Shown piece after piece: positions 7,572-15,586 of a stretch of 20,805 nt of DNA (position 1 is its first letter; every line of letters begins with the position of its first letter). This DNA is from Candidatus Hydrogenedens sp. (GTDB lineage Bacteria; Hydrogenedentota; Hydrogenedentia; Hydrogenedentales; Hydrogenedentaceae), in the NCBI GenBank assembly GCA_035361075.1, contig DAOSBX010000051.1:1-20805 (forward strand), written 5' to 3'. Position numbers and translations under genes: made by a program. Below the pieces are notes generated by a model. The model did no database searches, had not been told where the DNA came from, and saw nothing but the letters and a program-made list of their open reading frames with translations.

Positions 7572-8123
7572 ATGGATACAAACAAAATTAATACACAAGT
7601 AAAATTATATTTTTTATTTTTTATTGGGGTGGCACTTATTGTTGTAGGCATACTTGGTGCTATCTGGGGAAAAACAACAAGTAAAACAGATACAACCGCT
7701 AATAAGGATTTCACAGCAGAACCTTCTAATACACTACCAATACCCGTGGAAGAAACGGAGCAAACCGATGAGAAAAGCGTGCCCACTAATCTGGACAATC
7801 CCGACCAGCTTATTGAATATTACCGTTCTCAAATGGAACAAGACCCACAAGACCCTAATACCCCTGCTTATCTATCAGCCATGGGGAATATTTATAAGTC
7901 AAAGAAAATGGATTGTGCCAGTGCGATACCTTATTATGAAAAGGTTATGATTGACTACCCTCAATGGGAAGGTATCAAATCCGTCTACCCTGAACTGGCA
8001 GATTGTTATGAACAACTTAATGATTATAAAGGTAAAATTTGGGTGCATCAGGAAGCAATGAAAATTTTCCCTCCAGATTCTCAGGAATACCTTTATGCAA
8101 AAACCGTTCTCGGTTTAGAATAG
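7572..8123 (+). CDS. Membrane-anchored TPR-like protein of the pilin operon
   Basis: A protein of 183 residues. One membrane segment lies at about 11-32 (KLYFLFFIGVALIVVGILGA). A Thr/Glu-rich linker to about residue 70 follows, then a helical domain with TPR-like spacing: YLSAMGNIYKSKKMDCASAIPYYEKVMIDYP, then PELADCYEQLNDYKGKIWVHQEAMKIFP. It lies 22 bases after the PilX-like gene with no terminator between them, so it belongs to the same operon. TPR proteins anchored in this way commonly act as scaffolds in envelope assemblies such as type IV pili. Here that role is inferred from position only. The ribosome binding site is weak (AAGAAAG). Confidence 0.7.
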   Translation: MDTNKINTQVKLYFLFFIGVALIVVGILGAIWGKTTSKTDTTANKDFTAEPSNTLPIPVEETEQTDEKSVPTNLDNPDQLIEYYRSQMEQDPQDPNTPAYLSAMGNIYKSKKMDCASAIPYYEKVMIDYPQWEGIKSVYPELADCYEQLNDYKGKIWVHQEAMKIFPPDSQEYLYAKTVLGLE

Positions 8124-8222
8124 AAGACTGATATACTACAAAAAAATGTGATAAAAAAAACAAGTCCCAGTTAAATAAGTTAATATAAACACGTCTTTTT
8201 ATCCTTAGCCCAAAATGCTCAT

Positions 8223-8251
8223 TTGTAGTTAACGCAAATAAAAAGTATTAT
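8223..8251 (+). promoter_or_regulatory. Weak candidate sigma-70 promoter of the glycosidase-MFS pair
   Basis: TTGTAG and TATTAT are separated by 17 bases, about 45 bases ahead of the glycosidase start. The -35 box is poor and the region is A+T-rich, so chance similarity is quite possible. The rest of the 8124-8296 gap shows no hairpin with a T-run that would end the pilin operon. Confidence 0.25.
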
Positions 8252-8296
8252 ATATTCGTATAGTGCCTTTTATTAATTTGGACTCAGGAAAGGAAA

Positions 8297-9712
8297 ATGT
8301 TAATGAAAAAAATTGTTATTCTCCTGATATTAACTTTTTCTTCTATTTTATATGCTGATAATATTCTCATATCACCGCCACTGATGTATAACACGTTGAT
8401 AAACTGTTCCTATTCACCCAAAACAAACCGATGGATGATAGCGGATAAAAAAACAGAGCACAAACCTTCTGAATATAATTTCAATACTCTACCTACGGTA
8501 TCAGAAAATAAGGAACAAGGTTTGCCTCGAATAAAAATAAAGGAGATTAAAGGGAAGAAGGTGTTTGTTTACGGAACAAACGACAAAACATTTGTCCCAC
8601 GTGGTTTTAATCATGTCGTTTTGGAGCATCGCAGTTCTGGTTGGCACGTATTGTTTAATACCAATGTTTATAATCCTGATGAAGCAGAAAGCACCTTAAG
8701 AAAAATTGCAGAATCAGGAGGAAATACAGTTCGTCTTTGGGTATGGGGCACACAAAATGAATATGGTTTTTTATCTCAAAAAGAAGGTGAAATACTAAAT
8801 AATCAATATATGGATAATGTCATAGATTTTTTGCAGAGGGCGACAAAATATAATATTTATTTAATTCCTATTCTTGATGAATATCCACGTTTTGGCAATT
8901 TTGAGAAGCAATTACAACAACTCCATTTAGAATCGACCTATGATGATGAGCATGTCACGAAGTATAATCGACAATTCTTCTGGCTATCTTATATCCGAGC
9001 TAAGGCGATAGTTATTCAAAAATTTATTCAATATATTAAAGAGAGGGAACCTTCTTTACTTTCCACAATTCTTGCTTGGTCTCTCCAAAATGAAGTATAT
9101 GTAAAGTGTTCAGATGGCCCATTTAAAGAATATAATGGCGAGGTGCTCCTTCCAGACGGGAGTAAAGGTTCACTTGCTACAACAGAAACACGACAGGAGG
9201 TCTATGACAGGACGATACTGTTCTGGGCAAATGAATTGAGCAAGGCAGTAAAGTCCGTTGACTCGGAGGCTCTTGTCACAGTCGGCATGTGGACAAGCGA
9301 TTCCGCAGGCAGAGAACCAGTTTCAGGGGTCGTGCCTGATGGGAAAGACCCTCGATTTCCACCACGTCCATCCGTGCTCGGCAGTGAACAGAGTCTTCTC
9401 GACTTTATCGATATACACATTTACCCATGGGATAAAACATCAAAGGTTAATTTACACTGCCATGAACACGGGCTTGTTAAAAAACCAGTTATTGTCGGTG
9501 AATATGGTGTATTTCAGGATGTAACAATAGAACAGGCAAAAACAATGTTGATAGAGTTTTTACAGACCGCTTATAAGGCTGGTTATATCGGTGACTTATA
9601 TTGGGTTTGGGACTTGACCGCTGTCCCTGGACAAACATACAGTGCAGTAACAGAAGGATTAGCACAACATGTCATGCAATGGAACGGGTGGAAACAATAT
9701 TTTTCAGAATAA
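8297..9712 (+). CDS. Secreted clan GH-A (GH5-like) glycoside hydrolase
   Basis: Up to 471 residues. ATGs at 8297 and 8303 are both possible; the GGAAAGG site fits the second better (about nine bases) and gives a classic signal peptide, MKKIVILLILTFSSILYA. A beta/alpha-barrel follows from about residue 85: VPRGFNHVV, GGNTVRLWVWG (strand 2 region with Arg146), YLIPILDEYPRFG, then LAWSLQNEVYV with Asn265-Glu266 as the general acid/base after strand 4, IDIHIYPW, and VIVGEYGVF with Glu402 as nucleophile at strand 7. Numbers count from 8297. Asn-Glu and a distant second Glu are the clan GH-A signature, shared by GH5-type mannanases and cellulases and their relatives. Substrate is probably a beta-linked polysaccharide or oligosaccharide but is unassigned. 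The MFS gene starts inside its 3' end. Confidence 0.82.
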   Translation: MLMKKIVILLILTFSSILYADNILISPPLMYNTLINCSYSPKTNRWMIADKKTEHKPSEYNFNTLPTVSENKEQGLPRIKIKEIKGKKVFVYGTNDKTFVPRGFNHVVLEHRSSGWHVLFNTNVYNPDEAESTLRKIAESGGNTVRLWVWGTQNEYGFLSQKEGEILNNQYMDNVIDFLQRATKYNIYLIPILDEYPRFGNFEKQLQQLHLESTYDDEHVTKYNRQFFWLSYIRAKAIVIQKFIQYIKEREPSLLSTILAWSLQNEVYVKCSDGPFKEYNGEVLLPDGSKGSLATTETRQEVYDRTILFWANELSKAVKSVDSEALVTVGMWTSDSAGREPVSGVVPDGKDPRFPPRPSVLGSEQSLLDFIDIHIYPWDKTSKVNLHCHEHGLVKKPVIVGEYGVFQDVTIEQAKTMLIEFLQTAYKAGYIGDLYWVWDLTAVPGQTYSAVTEGLAQHVMQWNGWKQYFSE

Positions 9713-10985
9713 CACATCTCAAAACAAGGGATGGAAAGAAGCCTTAAAAGGGAACGTTCTATATCTTGGTTTGACAAGCTTATTTACGGATATGTCCTCA
9801 GAAATGGTATATCCACTTTTGCCGTTGTTTATCGCTGGACTTGTTCCAGCAGGTAGTGCAGTAATATATATTGGCCTTATGGAGGGTATAGCAGAAAGTA
9901 CTGCAAGCCTTTTAAAACTTGTATCCGGTTATCTCAGTGACAGATTGGCTCGTAGAAAGGCATTAACAGTTGCTGGCTATTTTATTTCTACAATATGTCG
10001 TCTTTTCATGGCGTTCTCACAAACAGGATTACATGTCGTATTATTCCGTTTCCTTGACCGAATCGGCAAGGGAATACGCACATCACCCCGTGACGCATTA
10101 TTAAGCGACTCCACGCCGCCAGAACATCGAGGGCTTGCTTTCAGTTTCCATCGTGCTATGGACCACTTAGGCGCTGTTACAGGTCCGATTTTATCCGTCA
10201 TTATCCTATACCTTTTACTAAACGAAAAGTTCCTTCCATTTATGGAAACAGCGCCAGAACGAGCAAATCTGTTCTCATTGCGAATGCTATTTGTCCTGTC
10301 AGTTGTTCCTGGACTTGTTGCAGTTCTTGTGCTTGCCTTTTTCCTTAGAGAGGTTCCTGCTCCCAAGAATGCATCGACAAATATAGATACGACATCATCG
10401 ATAAAAACGCATCGCTCATTCCCCAAAATATTTTATTTGTATCTCATGAGTGTTTCTATCTTTGCCCTCGGCAATAGTTCAGATTTGTTTCTTGTATTTT
10501 ATGGTAGCGAAAAATTTCATTATGGTCCTCTGGGTGTTATTATTGCATGGGTACTACTTCACATCTCTAAGGTTTGTTTTAGTTTTCCCGGAGGAAAATT
10601 ATCCGACAAGTTAGGACGTGCCAGTTTAATCCTTACAGGATGGGGAATTTATACCTTGGTCTATCTTGGGATGGGGTTTATCCAGACATCGTTATTATTT
10701 TGGATATTGTTAATTATATACGGAGCATATTACGGTTTTACAGAGGGTGTCGAAAAGGCATTAGTGGCTGATTTAATTCCGTCTGAATTGCGTGGCTCCG
10801 CTTATGGTATGTATCACGCACTTATAGGTATATCTGCTTTGCCCGCCAGCCTTATTTTCGGTGTATTTTGGGGCTTATTGGGACCAGCAACCGCCTTTAT
10901 TATTGGAGCCTCTCTCTCCGGGATAGCAATGATTATATTTGTTATATTCACATTGGCTCGGAGAAAGGGTATTCAGCAGGGATAA
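9669..10985 (+). CDS. Major facilitator superfamily transporter
   Basis: A protein of 438 residues with about twelve hydrophobic segments. After a polar N-terminus comes the family motif LYLGLTSLFTDMSSEMVYPLLPLF. Next is the loop 2-3 motif SGYLSDRLARRKAL (the G-x-x-x-D-R-x-x-R-R/K MFS signature), then DRIGKGIRTSPRDALLSD. The second half has a matching GGKLSDKLGRASL loop and a GFTEGVEKALVADLIPSELRGSAYG segment. I know this combination from an uncharacterised family of bacterial MFS permeases. The only in-frame ATG is at 9669, inside the glycosidase gene (44-base overlap), with AAGGA ten bases upstream, so translational coupling is likely. A role in taking up the glycosidase product, or exporting something related, is inferred only from the pairing. 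The stop lies five bases from the convergent dut stop. Confidence 0.85.
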   Translation: MSCNGTGGNNIFQNNTSQNKGWKEALKGNVLYLGLTSLFTDMSSEMVYPLLPLFIAGLVPAGSAVIYIGLMEGIAESTASLLKLVSGYLSDRLARRKALTVAGYFISTICRLFMAFSQTGLHVVLFRFLDRIGKGIRTSPRDALLSDSTPPEHRGLAFSFHRAMDHLGAVTGPILSVIILYLLLNEKFLPFMETAPERANLFSLRMLFVLSVVPGLVAVLVLAFFLREVPAPKNASTNIDTTSSIKTHRSFPKIFYLYLMSVSIFALGNSSDLFLVFYGSEKFHYGPLGVIIAWVLLHISKVCFSFPGGKLSDKLGRASLILTGWGIYTLVYLGMGFIQTSLLFWILLIIYGAYYGFTEGVEKALVADLIPSELRGSAYGMYHALIGISALPASLIFGVFWGLLGPATAFIIGASLSGIAMIIFVIFTLARRKGIQQG

Positions 10986-10990
10986 CTCAA

Positions 10991-11530
10991 CTATATCAGG
11001 TCTGACACGTCCGACCTGTCCGACTTGTCCGACACATCTGACCTGTCCGATGTGTCCCCTTTGTGTGAGGTTCCGGTATGGCCAAATCCGCCAGGACCAC
11101 GTCCAGATGGCGGTAAACACTCTGTCTGTTCCCATGCGATTCGTGTAATAGGTGCAACAATCATTTGTGCGATGCGGTCGCCCCGTTTAATTTTAAAAGG
11201 TTCCGTGCCCCAATTAATAAGAATAACACCAATCTCCCCGCGATAATCCGCATCAATTGTTCCTGGCGTGTTTGGCATACCAACACCATATTTTAATGCC
11301 AACCCACTTCGCGGTCGTATTTGTGCCTCGTAACCATCTGGTAAGGCGATTCGGATACCGGTAGGGATTAGTTTGCGTTCGCCCGGTTGCAATACGACCT
11401 CATCATGGACGACAGCGTATAAATCCATACCTGCAGAACCTTCAGTTTGATATTCCGGAAGGGGTATATCTTCTGTTCCGGGTTCTTTGTAAACTTTTAC
11501 TCTAATAGTATTTTTGTTATTTGTTGCCAT
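10991..11530 (-). CDS. dut: dUTP diphosphatase with a repeat-derived tail
   Basis: A protein of 179 residues. All five motifs of trimeric dUTPase are present: AGMDLYA (33-39), PRSGLALK (73-80), GTIDADYRGE (90-99, with catalytic Asp93), RGDRIAQM (116-123) and GRGPGGFGHTG (143-153). The enzyme hydrolyses dUTP to dUMP and pyrophosphate, keeping uracil out of DNA and feeding dTMP synthesis. Bacterial homologues are usually about 145-152 residues; here about 25 extra residues follow motif V, mainly Ser-Asp-X triplets encoded by the 9-bp tandem repeat. Motif V normally closes over the neighbouring active site, so a tail there could matter. It is last in the rpsO-pnp-M16-dut run, 27 bases after the M16 gene, and its stop faces that of the MFS gene. 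Confidence 0.95.
   Translation of the reverse strand: MATNNKNTIRVKVYKEPGTEDIPLPEYQTEGSAGMDLYAVVHDEVVLQPGERKLIPTGIRIALPDGYEAQIRPRSGLALKYGVGMPNTPGTIDADYRGEIGVILINWGTEPFKIKRGDRIAQMIVAPITRIAWEQTECLPPSGRGPGGFGHTGTSHKGDTSDRSDVSDKSDRSDVSDLI
11001..11054. repeat. 9-bp tandem repeat tract inside the dut 3' end
   Basis: Six contiguous 9-base units on the plus strand: TCTGACACG, TCCGACCTG, TCCGACTTG, TCCGACACA, TCTGACCTG and TCCGATGTG, followed by decaying copies toward 11070. The unit length is a multiple of three, so on the minus strand it stays in the dut frame and encodes Ser-Asp-X. The core GTCCGAC is nearly self-complementary, so units can pair with each other in RNA with one central mismatch. 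The same unit occurs at 3697-3732, also at the 3' end of a minus-strand gene. Confidence 0.85.
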
Positions 11531-11557
11531 AATATTTTTAAAATAATTTTATCACGA

Positions 11558-12856
11558 TTATATTTCTATATTCATTTTAAATTTATATTTTTCTGGACCG
11601 ATAAAAACAAGAGCGGACGTTTCTGTTCTACAGTATTTCTGGAAAAAGGTGCGAATCTCCTCCGGTGTTATGCAGTCATAAGAGTTTAGTAATTCTTGAA
11701 TAGATATAATTTGATTATGATAGATAATACTCTTTCCTATGCGGGTCATGTGCGTTGAGGCATGTTCGTGAGCAAGCAGAAATTCGCCTTTTAACTCTTC
11801 TCGATAAAGGTCTAACGATTGCTCAGATACCAATTCCGTCTTTAATCGTTGTATCTCTTGAACAGTTAGATTGAGAACCCTCTTGAAATTTTCAGGAGCC
11901 ACTCCGGCATAAACACCAAACGCTCCCGCTGTTCGGAAGAGGTCATGAAAAGAGAAAATATTATAAGCCAATCCTTCTTGCTCACGAATGCGGTAGAAAA
12001 GTCGTGAGGTTGAACCTCCACCGAGAATATTTGTTGCTAAATCACAGATAAACCGTTCGGCACTTATTACAGCTGGGGCAGGAAAGGCTAAACAAAAATG
12101 TATTTGAGATATTTCCCGCTTATGCTGTTCCACACCAGAATGAAATTGAGGGGGTTTTTGTTGTTTTATCGGTGATACCTTTGCAGGAAAGTGTTGGAAC
12201 CAGCGATTTATCGATTCAATAAGCCTCGGCTCTTCAAAGTTTCCTACTGCAGTAATAATAAGATTATTCGTTGTGTAATACTTCTTATAGAAACTTGATA
12301 TATCCCGTTTCGTTATTTGGCTAACAGAGTCAAAGGTTCCTAAAATAGGACGGGATAGGGGATGATTCTGCCAGATAAATTGGTGAAGCAAGTCTATAAT
12401 ATTCTCTTCTGGTGAATCCTCCAGAGATGCAATTTCTTCCAGGATAACATTTTTCTCCTTCTCTAAATTATGGAAGGTGGAATTGATAAGAATATCGGAA
12501 AGGATTTCTATCCCGTTATGTATATGTTCTGTGAGTGTTTTGATATAGATGCACGTATATTCTTGTGCAGTAAAGGCATTGATTTGCCCGCCTTTACATT
12601 CTATTGCTTCCATAATTTCACGGGTAGTTCGTGTCTTTGTCCCTTTAAAGAACAAATGCTCTAAAAAGTGAGCAAGTCCCTCTTTGCCTTGCGGTTCTGC
12701 TGTAGTACCAATTGGCAACCAGATACCAATAGTCGTTGAGAAAAGATACGGAATCTGTTTCGTGAAAACACGTATCCGATTGGGTAGTGTATATGAATGA
12801 ATATTCTCGTTAAGTGACGAAATATGTAAGCGAGATGCCCTTTTATAGTTCTTCAT
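11558..12856 (-). CDS. M16 family zinc peptidase (PepR/YmxG-like)
   Basis: A protein of 432 residues, the length of single-unit M16 processing peptidases. The inverted zinc motif HFLEH is at 63-67 (His63 and His67 as ligands, Glu66 as base). The third ligand is in the NVILEEI segment (Glu140 or Glu141). Other family marks are GLAHFLEHLFFKGT, NAFTAQEY at 93-100, and the C-terminal GGGSTSRLFYRIREQEGLAYNIFSF with Arg-Tyr-type substrate contacts. There is no signal peptide, so it is cytosolic; the bacterial family resembles mitochondrial processing peptidase beta, and physiological substrates are poorly known. It lies 40 bases after pnp; the same rpsO-pnp-M16 neighbourhood is known from Bacillus (mlpA/ymxG). 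No Shine-Dalgarno is visible before this ATG, which is odd beside its neighbours. Confidence 0.92.
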   Translation of the reverse strand: MKNYKRASRLHISSLNENIHSYTLPNRIRVFTKQIPYLFSTTIGIWLPIGTTAEPQGKEGLAHFLEHLFFKGTKTRTTREIMEAIECKGGQINAFTAQEYTCIYIKTLTEHIHNGIEILSDILINSTFHNLEKEKNVILEEIASLEDSPEENIIDLLHQFIWQNHPLSRPILGTFDSVSQITKRDISSFYKKYYTTNNLIITAVGNFEEPRLIESINRWFQHFPAKVSPIKQQKPPQFHSGVEQHKREISQIHFCLAFPAPAVISAERFICDLATNILGGGSTSRLFYRIREQEGLAYNIFSFHDLFRTAGAFGVYAGVAPENFKRVLNLTVQEIQRLKTELVSEQSLDLYREELKGEFLLAHEHASTHMTRIGKSIIYHNQIISIQELLNSYDCITPEEIRTFFQKYCRTETSALVFIGPEKYKFKMNIEI

Positions 12857-12896
12857 GAGCGTACTAATTACGTAAACAGACTATATTAAATTAAGA

Positions 12897-15149
12897 TTAA
12901 CGATGATGTTTGTTAAAATTGTTTCTGCCCTGATTCCTTCCGCCTCGGTCTTTTCTGTCAAATCTATCATACGGTGGTTCGGAATGTGTAGGTTTACTCT
13001 TTTGCTGATTCGGAATTTTCCCTAATTCGATATCTGCCTGAACTTTAGAAAGGTTAATCCGTCCAAATTTATCAACCTCAATTACCTTAACATCGACTTC
13101 ATCACCAATATTAACTTCATCCGTAACTTCACGGACACGGTGAGGTGCTAATTCGGAGATATGAATTAAACCTTCGCGGTTCCCTAATAAGCTGACAAAA
13201 GCACCAAAGTTCATAATACGTGTTACTTTACCGTGATAAATTTTACCCACCTCAACTTCTGCTGTTATGGCTTGTATCATATCAATAGTTTTATCGGCAC
13301 TTTCTTTATCGACAGCAGCAATCAGAACAGTGCCATCATTTTGTATCGTAATTTCGGTTCCTGTTTTTAATTGTATATCACGGATAATTTTTCCACCAGG
13401 CCCAATAACCTCACGAATCTTATCTGGGTCTATCTTTATTGTATAAATTCTCGGGGCATAAGGCGATATTTCGGGTCGAGGTTGTGGAATTACTGCTTCC
13501 ATTTTCTCCAATATATGGAGCCGTCCTTGCTTGGCTTGTTCTAAGGCTTGCTCCATAACCGAACGAGGAACACCTTTGATTTTTGTGTCCATCTGAAATG
13601 CAGTGATACCTTCCCGAGTACCACACACCTTAAAGTCCATATCGCCAAGATGGTCTTCATCACCTAAAATATCCGTAAGGATTCGAAATTCATCTCCTTC
13701 TTTGATAAGTCCCATCGCAATACCTGCTACGTGTGCTTTTATCGGGACACCAGCATCCATCAGACTCAAAGAACCGCCACAGACCGTCGCCATCGAGCTG
13801 GAACCATTGCTTTCGGTAATATCGGAAACAACACGTACCACATACGGGAATGCATTTGTAGGGTCTTCAACCAACGTCGAATCATTTGGGTCAAAAGGCA
13901 AAACACCCGTAAGGGCACGTTCTGCTAATTTGCCATGTCCAACTTCACGACGGCCAGGGGCACCTATTTTCCCAACTTCACCGACAGACCATGGTGGAAA
14001 ATTATAATGAAGGAAGAACCGACTGAATGCGTCACCTGTAAGTTCGTCTAACCGCTGTTCATCCTGACTGGTTCCTAATGTTGTAGTAACAAGGGCTTGG
14101 GTCTCACCACGAGTAAAAAGAGCGGAACCATGGGCTCGTGGAAGAATACCAATCTCAATGGTGATAGGTCGAATTTCGTTTAGTGCACGGCCATCCACTC
14201 GGCGATTGTCTTTTATAACTTGTTCGCGAAGTGTTGTCCGAACTACTTCCTCAAAAATATCCTTTACTTGAGGAAGAAATTCGGCATGTTGCTCTTCGGT
14301 ATATTTCTCTTTAACATATGTAAGCACTTCTTCTTCAAGGTTTTTAATCGCATCACGTCGCTCGTGTTTAACAGGTTGGAACAAAGCAGTCTCGATTCTG
14401 GACGACAACCATTGCTTTACATCTTGCTCCAATTCCGCATTTCGTATAGGTTCTTCTACCTTAATCTTTTCTTTACCACATTTACTCCGCAACTCTTCTA
14501 TTGCAGAAACAATTTTCTTTATCCATTCATGCCCAAACTCAAGGGCTTCAAGCATGATTTGTTCAGAGACTTCTTTTGCCATCCCCTCTACCATACAAAT
14601 GGCATCTGCAGTGCCTGCTACAACGAGGTCGATTAGGCTATCCTTCATCTCGCTTATTGCAGGATTTACAATGAAATTGCCATCGATATATCCGACACGG
14701 ACTGCCCCTATCGGTTCTAATAAGGGGATAGGTGAAATATGAAGCGACGCAGAGGCTGCATTAATGGATAATACATCTGGGTCGTGAATATTGTCTGCGG
14801 ATAAAACAGTTTGACAGACCTGAACCTCATTCTTGAATGCCTTCGGAAATAAAGGACGAAGAGGTCGGTCTGTTAAGCGAGAAACAAGTATTTCACGCTC
14901 TGAGGGTTTCGATTCACGACGGAAAAAATTACCTGGGATTTGTCCTACGGAGTAAAATTTTTCACGATAATCAACGGTTAAAGGGAAAAAGTCAACATCA
15001 GGCTTGACATTCATGTCAACGCAAGCGGTAGATAATACTATTGTATCTCCACACTGACAAATGACCGAGCCGTCTGCCTGTTTTGCAATTTTCCCCGTTT
15101 CGAACAGGATTTCTTTGGAACCGACTGTAACTGATACTTTTTCTACCAT
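12897..15149 (-). CDS. pnp: Polyribonucleotide nucleotidyltransferase (PNPase)
   Basis: A protein of 750 residues with the full PNPase architecture. An N-terminal RNase PH domain (about 10-230, with FFRRESKPSEREILVSRL) is followed by an alpha-helical linker. The catalytic second RNase PH domain (about 310-545) carries GEVGKIGAPGRREVGHG and GDEDHLGDMDFKV, with metal-binding Asp499 and Asp505. A KH domain (about 565-625, IGPGGK loop) and an S1 domain (about 635-703, GKVTRIMNFGAFV) follow. The tail is rich in Arg, Asn and Gly (GGRNQGRNNFNKHHR). PNPase degrades mRNA 3' to 5' by phosphorolysis, often with RNase E in the degradosome. It lies 46 bases after rpsO, the classic order. The Shine-Dalgarno is weak, consistent with coupling to rpsO or with autocontrol, which is known in E. 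coli but not shown here. Confidence 0.97.
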   Translation of the reverse strand: MVEKVSVTVGSKEILFETGKIAKQADGSVICQCGDTIVLSTACVDMNVKPDVDFFPLTVDYREKFYSVGQIPGNFFRRESKPSEREILVSRLTDRPLRPLFPKAFKNEVQVCQTVLSADNIHDPDVLSINAASASLHISPIPLLEPIGAVRVGYIDGNFIVNPAISEMKDSLIDLVVAGTADAICMVEGMAKEVSEQIMLEALEFGHEWIKKIVSAIEELRSKCGKEKIKVEEPIRNAELEQDVKQWLSSRIETALFQPVKHERRDAIKNLEEEVLTYVKEKYTEEQHAEFLPQVKDIFEEVVRTTLREQVIKDNRRVDGRALNEIRPITIEIGILPRAHGSALFTRGETQALVTTTLGTSQDEQRLDELTGDAFSRFFLHYNFPPWSVGEVGKIGAPGRREVGHGKLAERALTGVLPFDPNDSTLVEDPTNAFPYVVRVVSDITESNGSSSMATVCGGSLSLMDAGVPIKAHVAGIAMGLIKEGDEFRILTDILGDEDHLGDMDFKVCGTREGITAFQMDTKIKGVPRSVMEQALEQAKQGRLHILEKMEAVIPQPRPEISPYAPRIYTIKIDPDKIREVIGPGGKIIRDIQLKTGTEITIQNDGTVLIAAVDKESADKTIDMIQAITAEVEVGKIYHGKVTRIMNFGAFVSLLGNREGLIHISELAPHRVREVTDEVNIGDEVDVKVIEVDKFGRINLSKVQADIELGKIPNQQKSKPTHSEPPYDRFDRKDRGGRNQGRNNFNKHHR

Positions 15150-15195
15150 CTTTTAAGTTCTTTACTGTTAAAATTATACATTATTAAGTTGAAAA

Positions 15196-15465
15196 TTATT
15201 TTCTTAGGTTTAGTTTATCAATAAGGGTTTGATAACGTTCAAAATCACTCTTGCGAAGATATGCCAATAGTGAACGTCGTTTTCCTACCATTTGAAGGAG
15301 ACCGCGACGACTGGCAAAATCTTTCTTATGCTTTTTCAAGTGTTCTGTCAGTTCCCTGATTCTCTCAGTGAGAATAGCAATCTGGACTTCGGGAGAACCT
15401 GTATCTCCACTTGTGCGTGCAAATTCGTGAATAAGTTCTTGCTTTCTTTCTTTTGTGAGTGCCAT
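15196..15465 (-). CDS. rpsO: 30S ribosomal protein S15
   Basis: At 89 residues it has exactly the usual length of bacterial S15. It shows the family segments GDTGSPEVQIAILTERI (about 21-37), LTEHLKKHKKDFASRRGLL and MVGKRRSLLAYLRK. S15 binds the 16S rRNA central domain three-way junction early in 30S assembly. AAAGGAA stands about eight bases ahead of the ATG. A good promoter and a large hairpin lie upstream, between it and pgk, so it probably starts its own transcript that runs on into pnp. S15 of several bacteria represses its own mRNA by binding a leader structure; the hairpin here is a candidate. Confidence 0.97.
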   Translation of the reverse strand: MALTKERKQELIHEFARTSGDTGSPEVQIAILTERIRELTEHLKKHKKDFASRRGLLQMVGKRRSLLAYLRKSDFERYQTLIDKLNLRK

Positions 15466-15484
15466 ATTTATTTCCTTTCATTCG

Positions 15485-15530
15485 CCTAACCTTAGAGAGG
15501 GGGTCACAACTCCCCTCTCCAGGTGTTAGG
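15485..15530 (-). promoter_or_regulatory. Hairpin leader of rpsO, candidate S15 autoregulatory element
   Basis: A two-part hairpin: inner stem GAGAGGGG (15495-15502) with CCCCTCTC (15512-15519) around a nine-base loop, and outer stem CCTAAC (15485-15490) with GTTAGG (15525-15530), with a partly paired section between. On the rpsO strand it is not followed by a T-run, so it does not look like an intrinsic terminator. It ends 20 bases before the ATG, just ahead of the AAAGGAA site, where a structure could control translation. S15 binding is inferred from position only. Confidence 0.5.
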
Positions 15531-15548
15531 TAGTTAAAATATTGTACT

Positions 15549-15578
15549 ATTATAAATCTATTGTAATATATATCTCAA
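15549..15578 (-). promoter_or_regulatory. Sigma-70-type promoter of rpsO-pnp
   Basis: On the minus strand TTGAGA (15578-15573) is followed after 18 bases by a perfect TATAAT (15554-15549). Transcription would start near 15542, giving a leader of about 76 bases that contains the hairpin. It lies inside the gap between pgk and rpsO, so the ribosomal unit can be expressed apart from gapA-pgk. Confidence 0.55.
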
Positions 15579-15586
15579 AATGCTTC

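Noticed and set aside
11001..11054. Tandem repeats as a CRISPR array
   Set aside because: Units are 9 bases, contiguous and without spacers, and no cas gene is in the window.
13603..14007. Long plus-strand frames antisense to pnp, pgk and gapA
   Set aside because: They are shadows of strongly conserved genes, lack ribosome binding sites and have no recognisable protein features.
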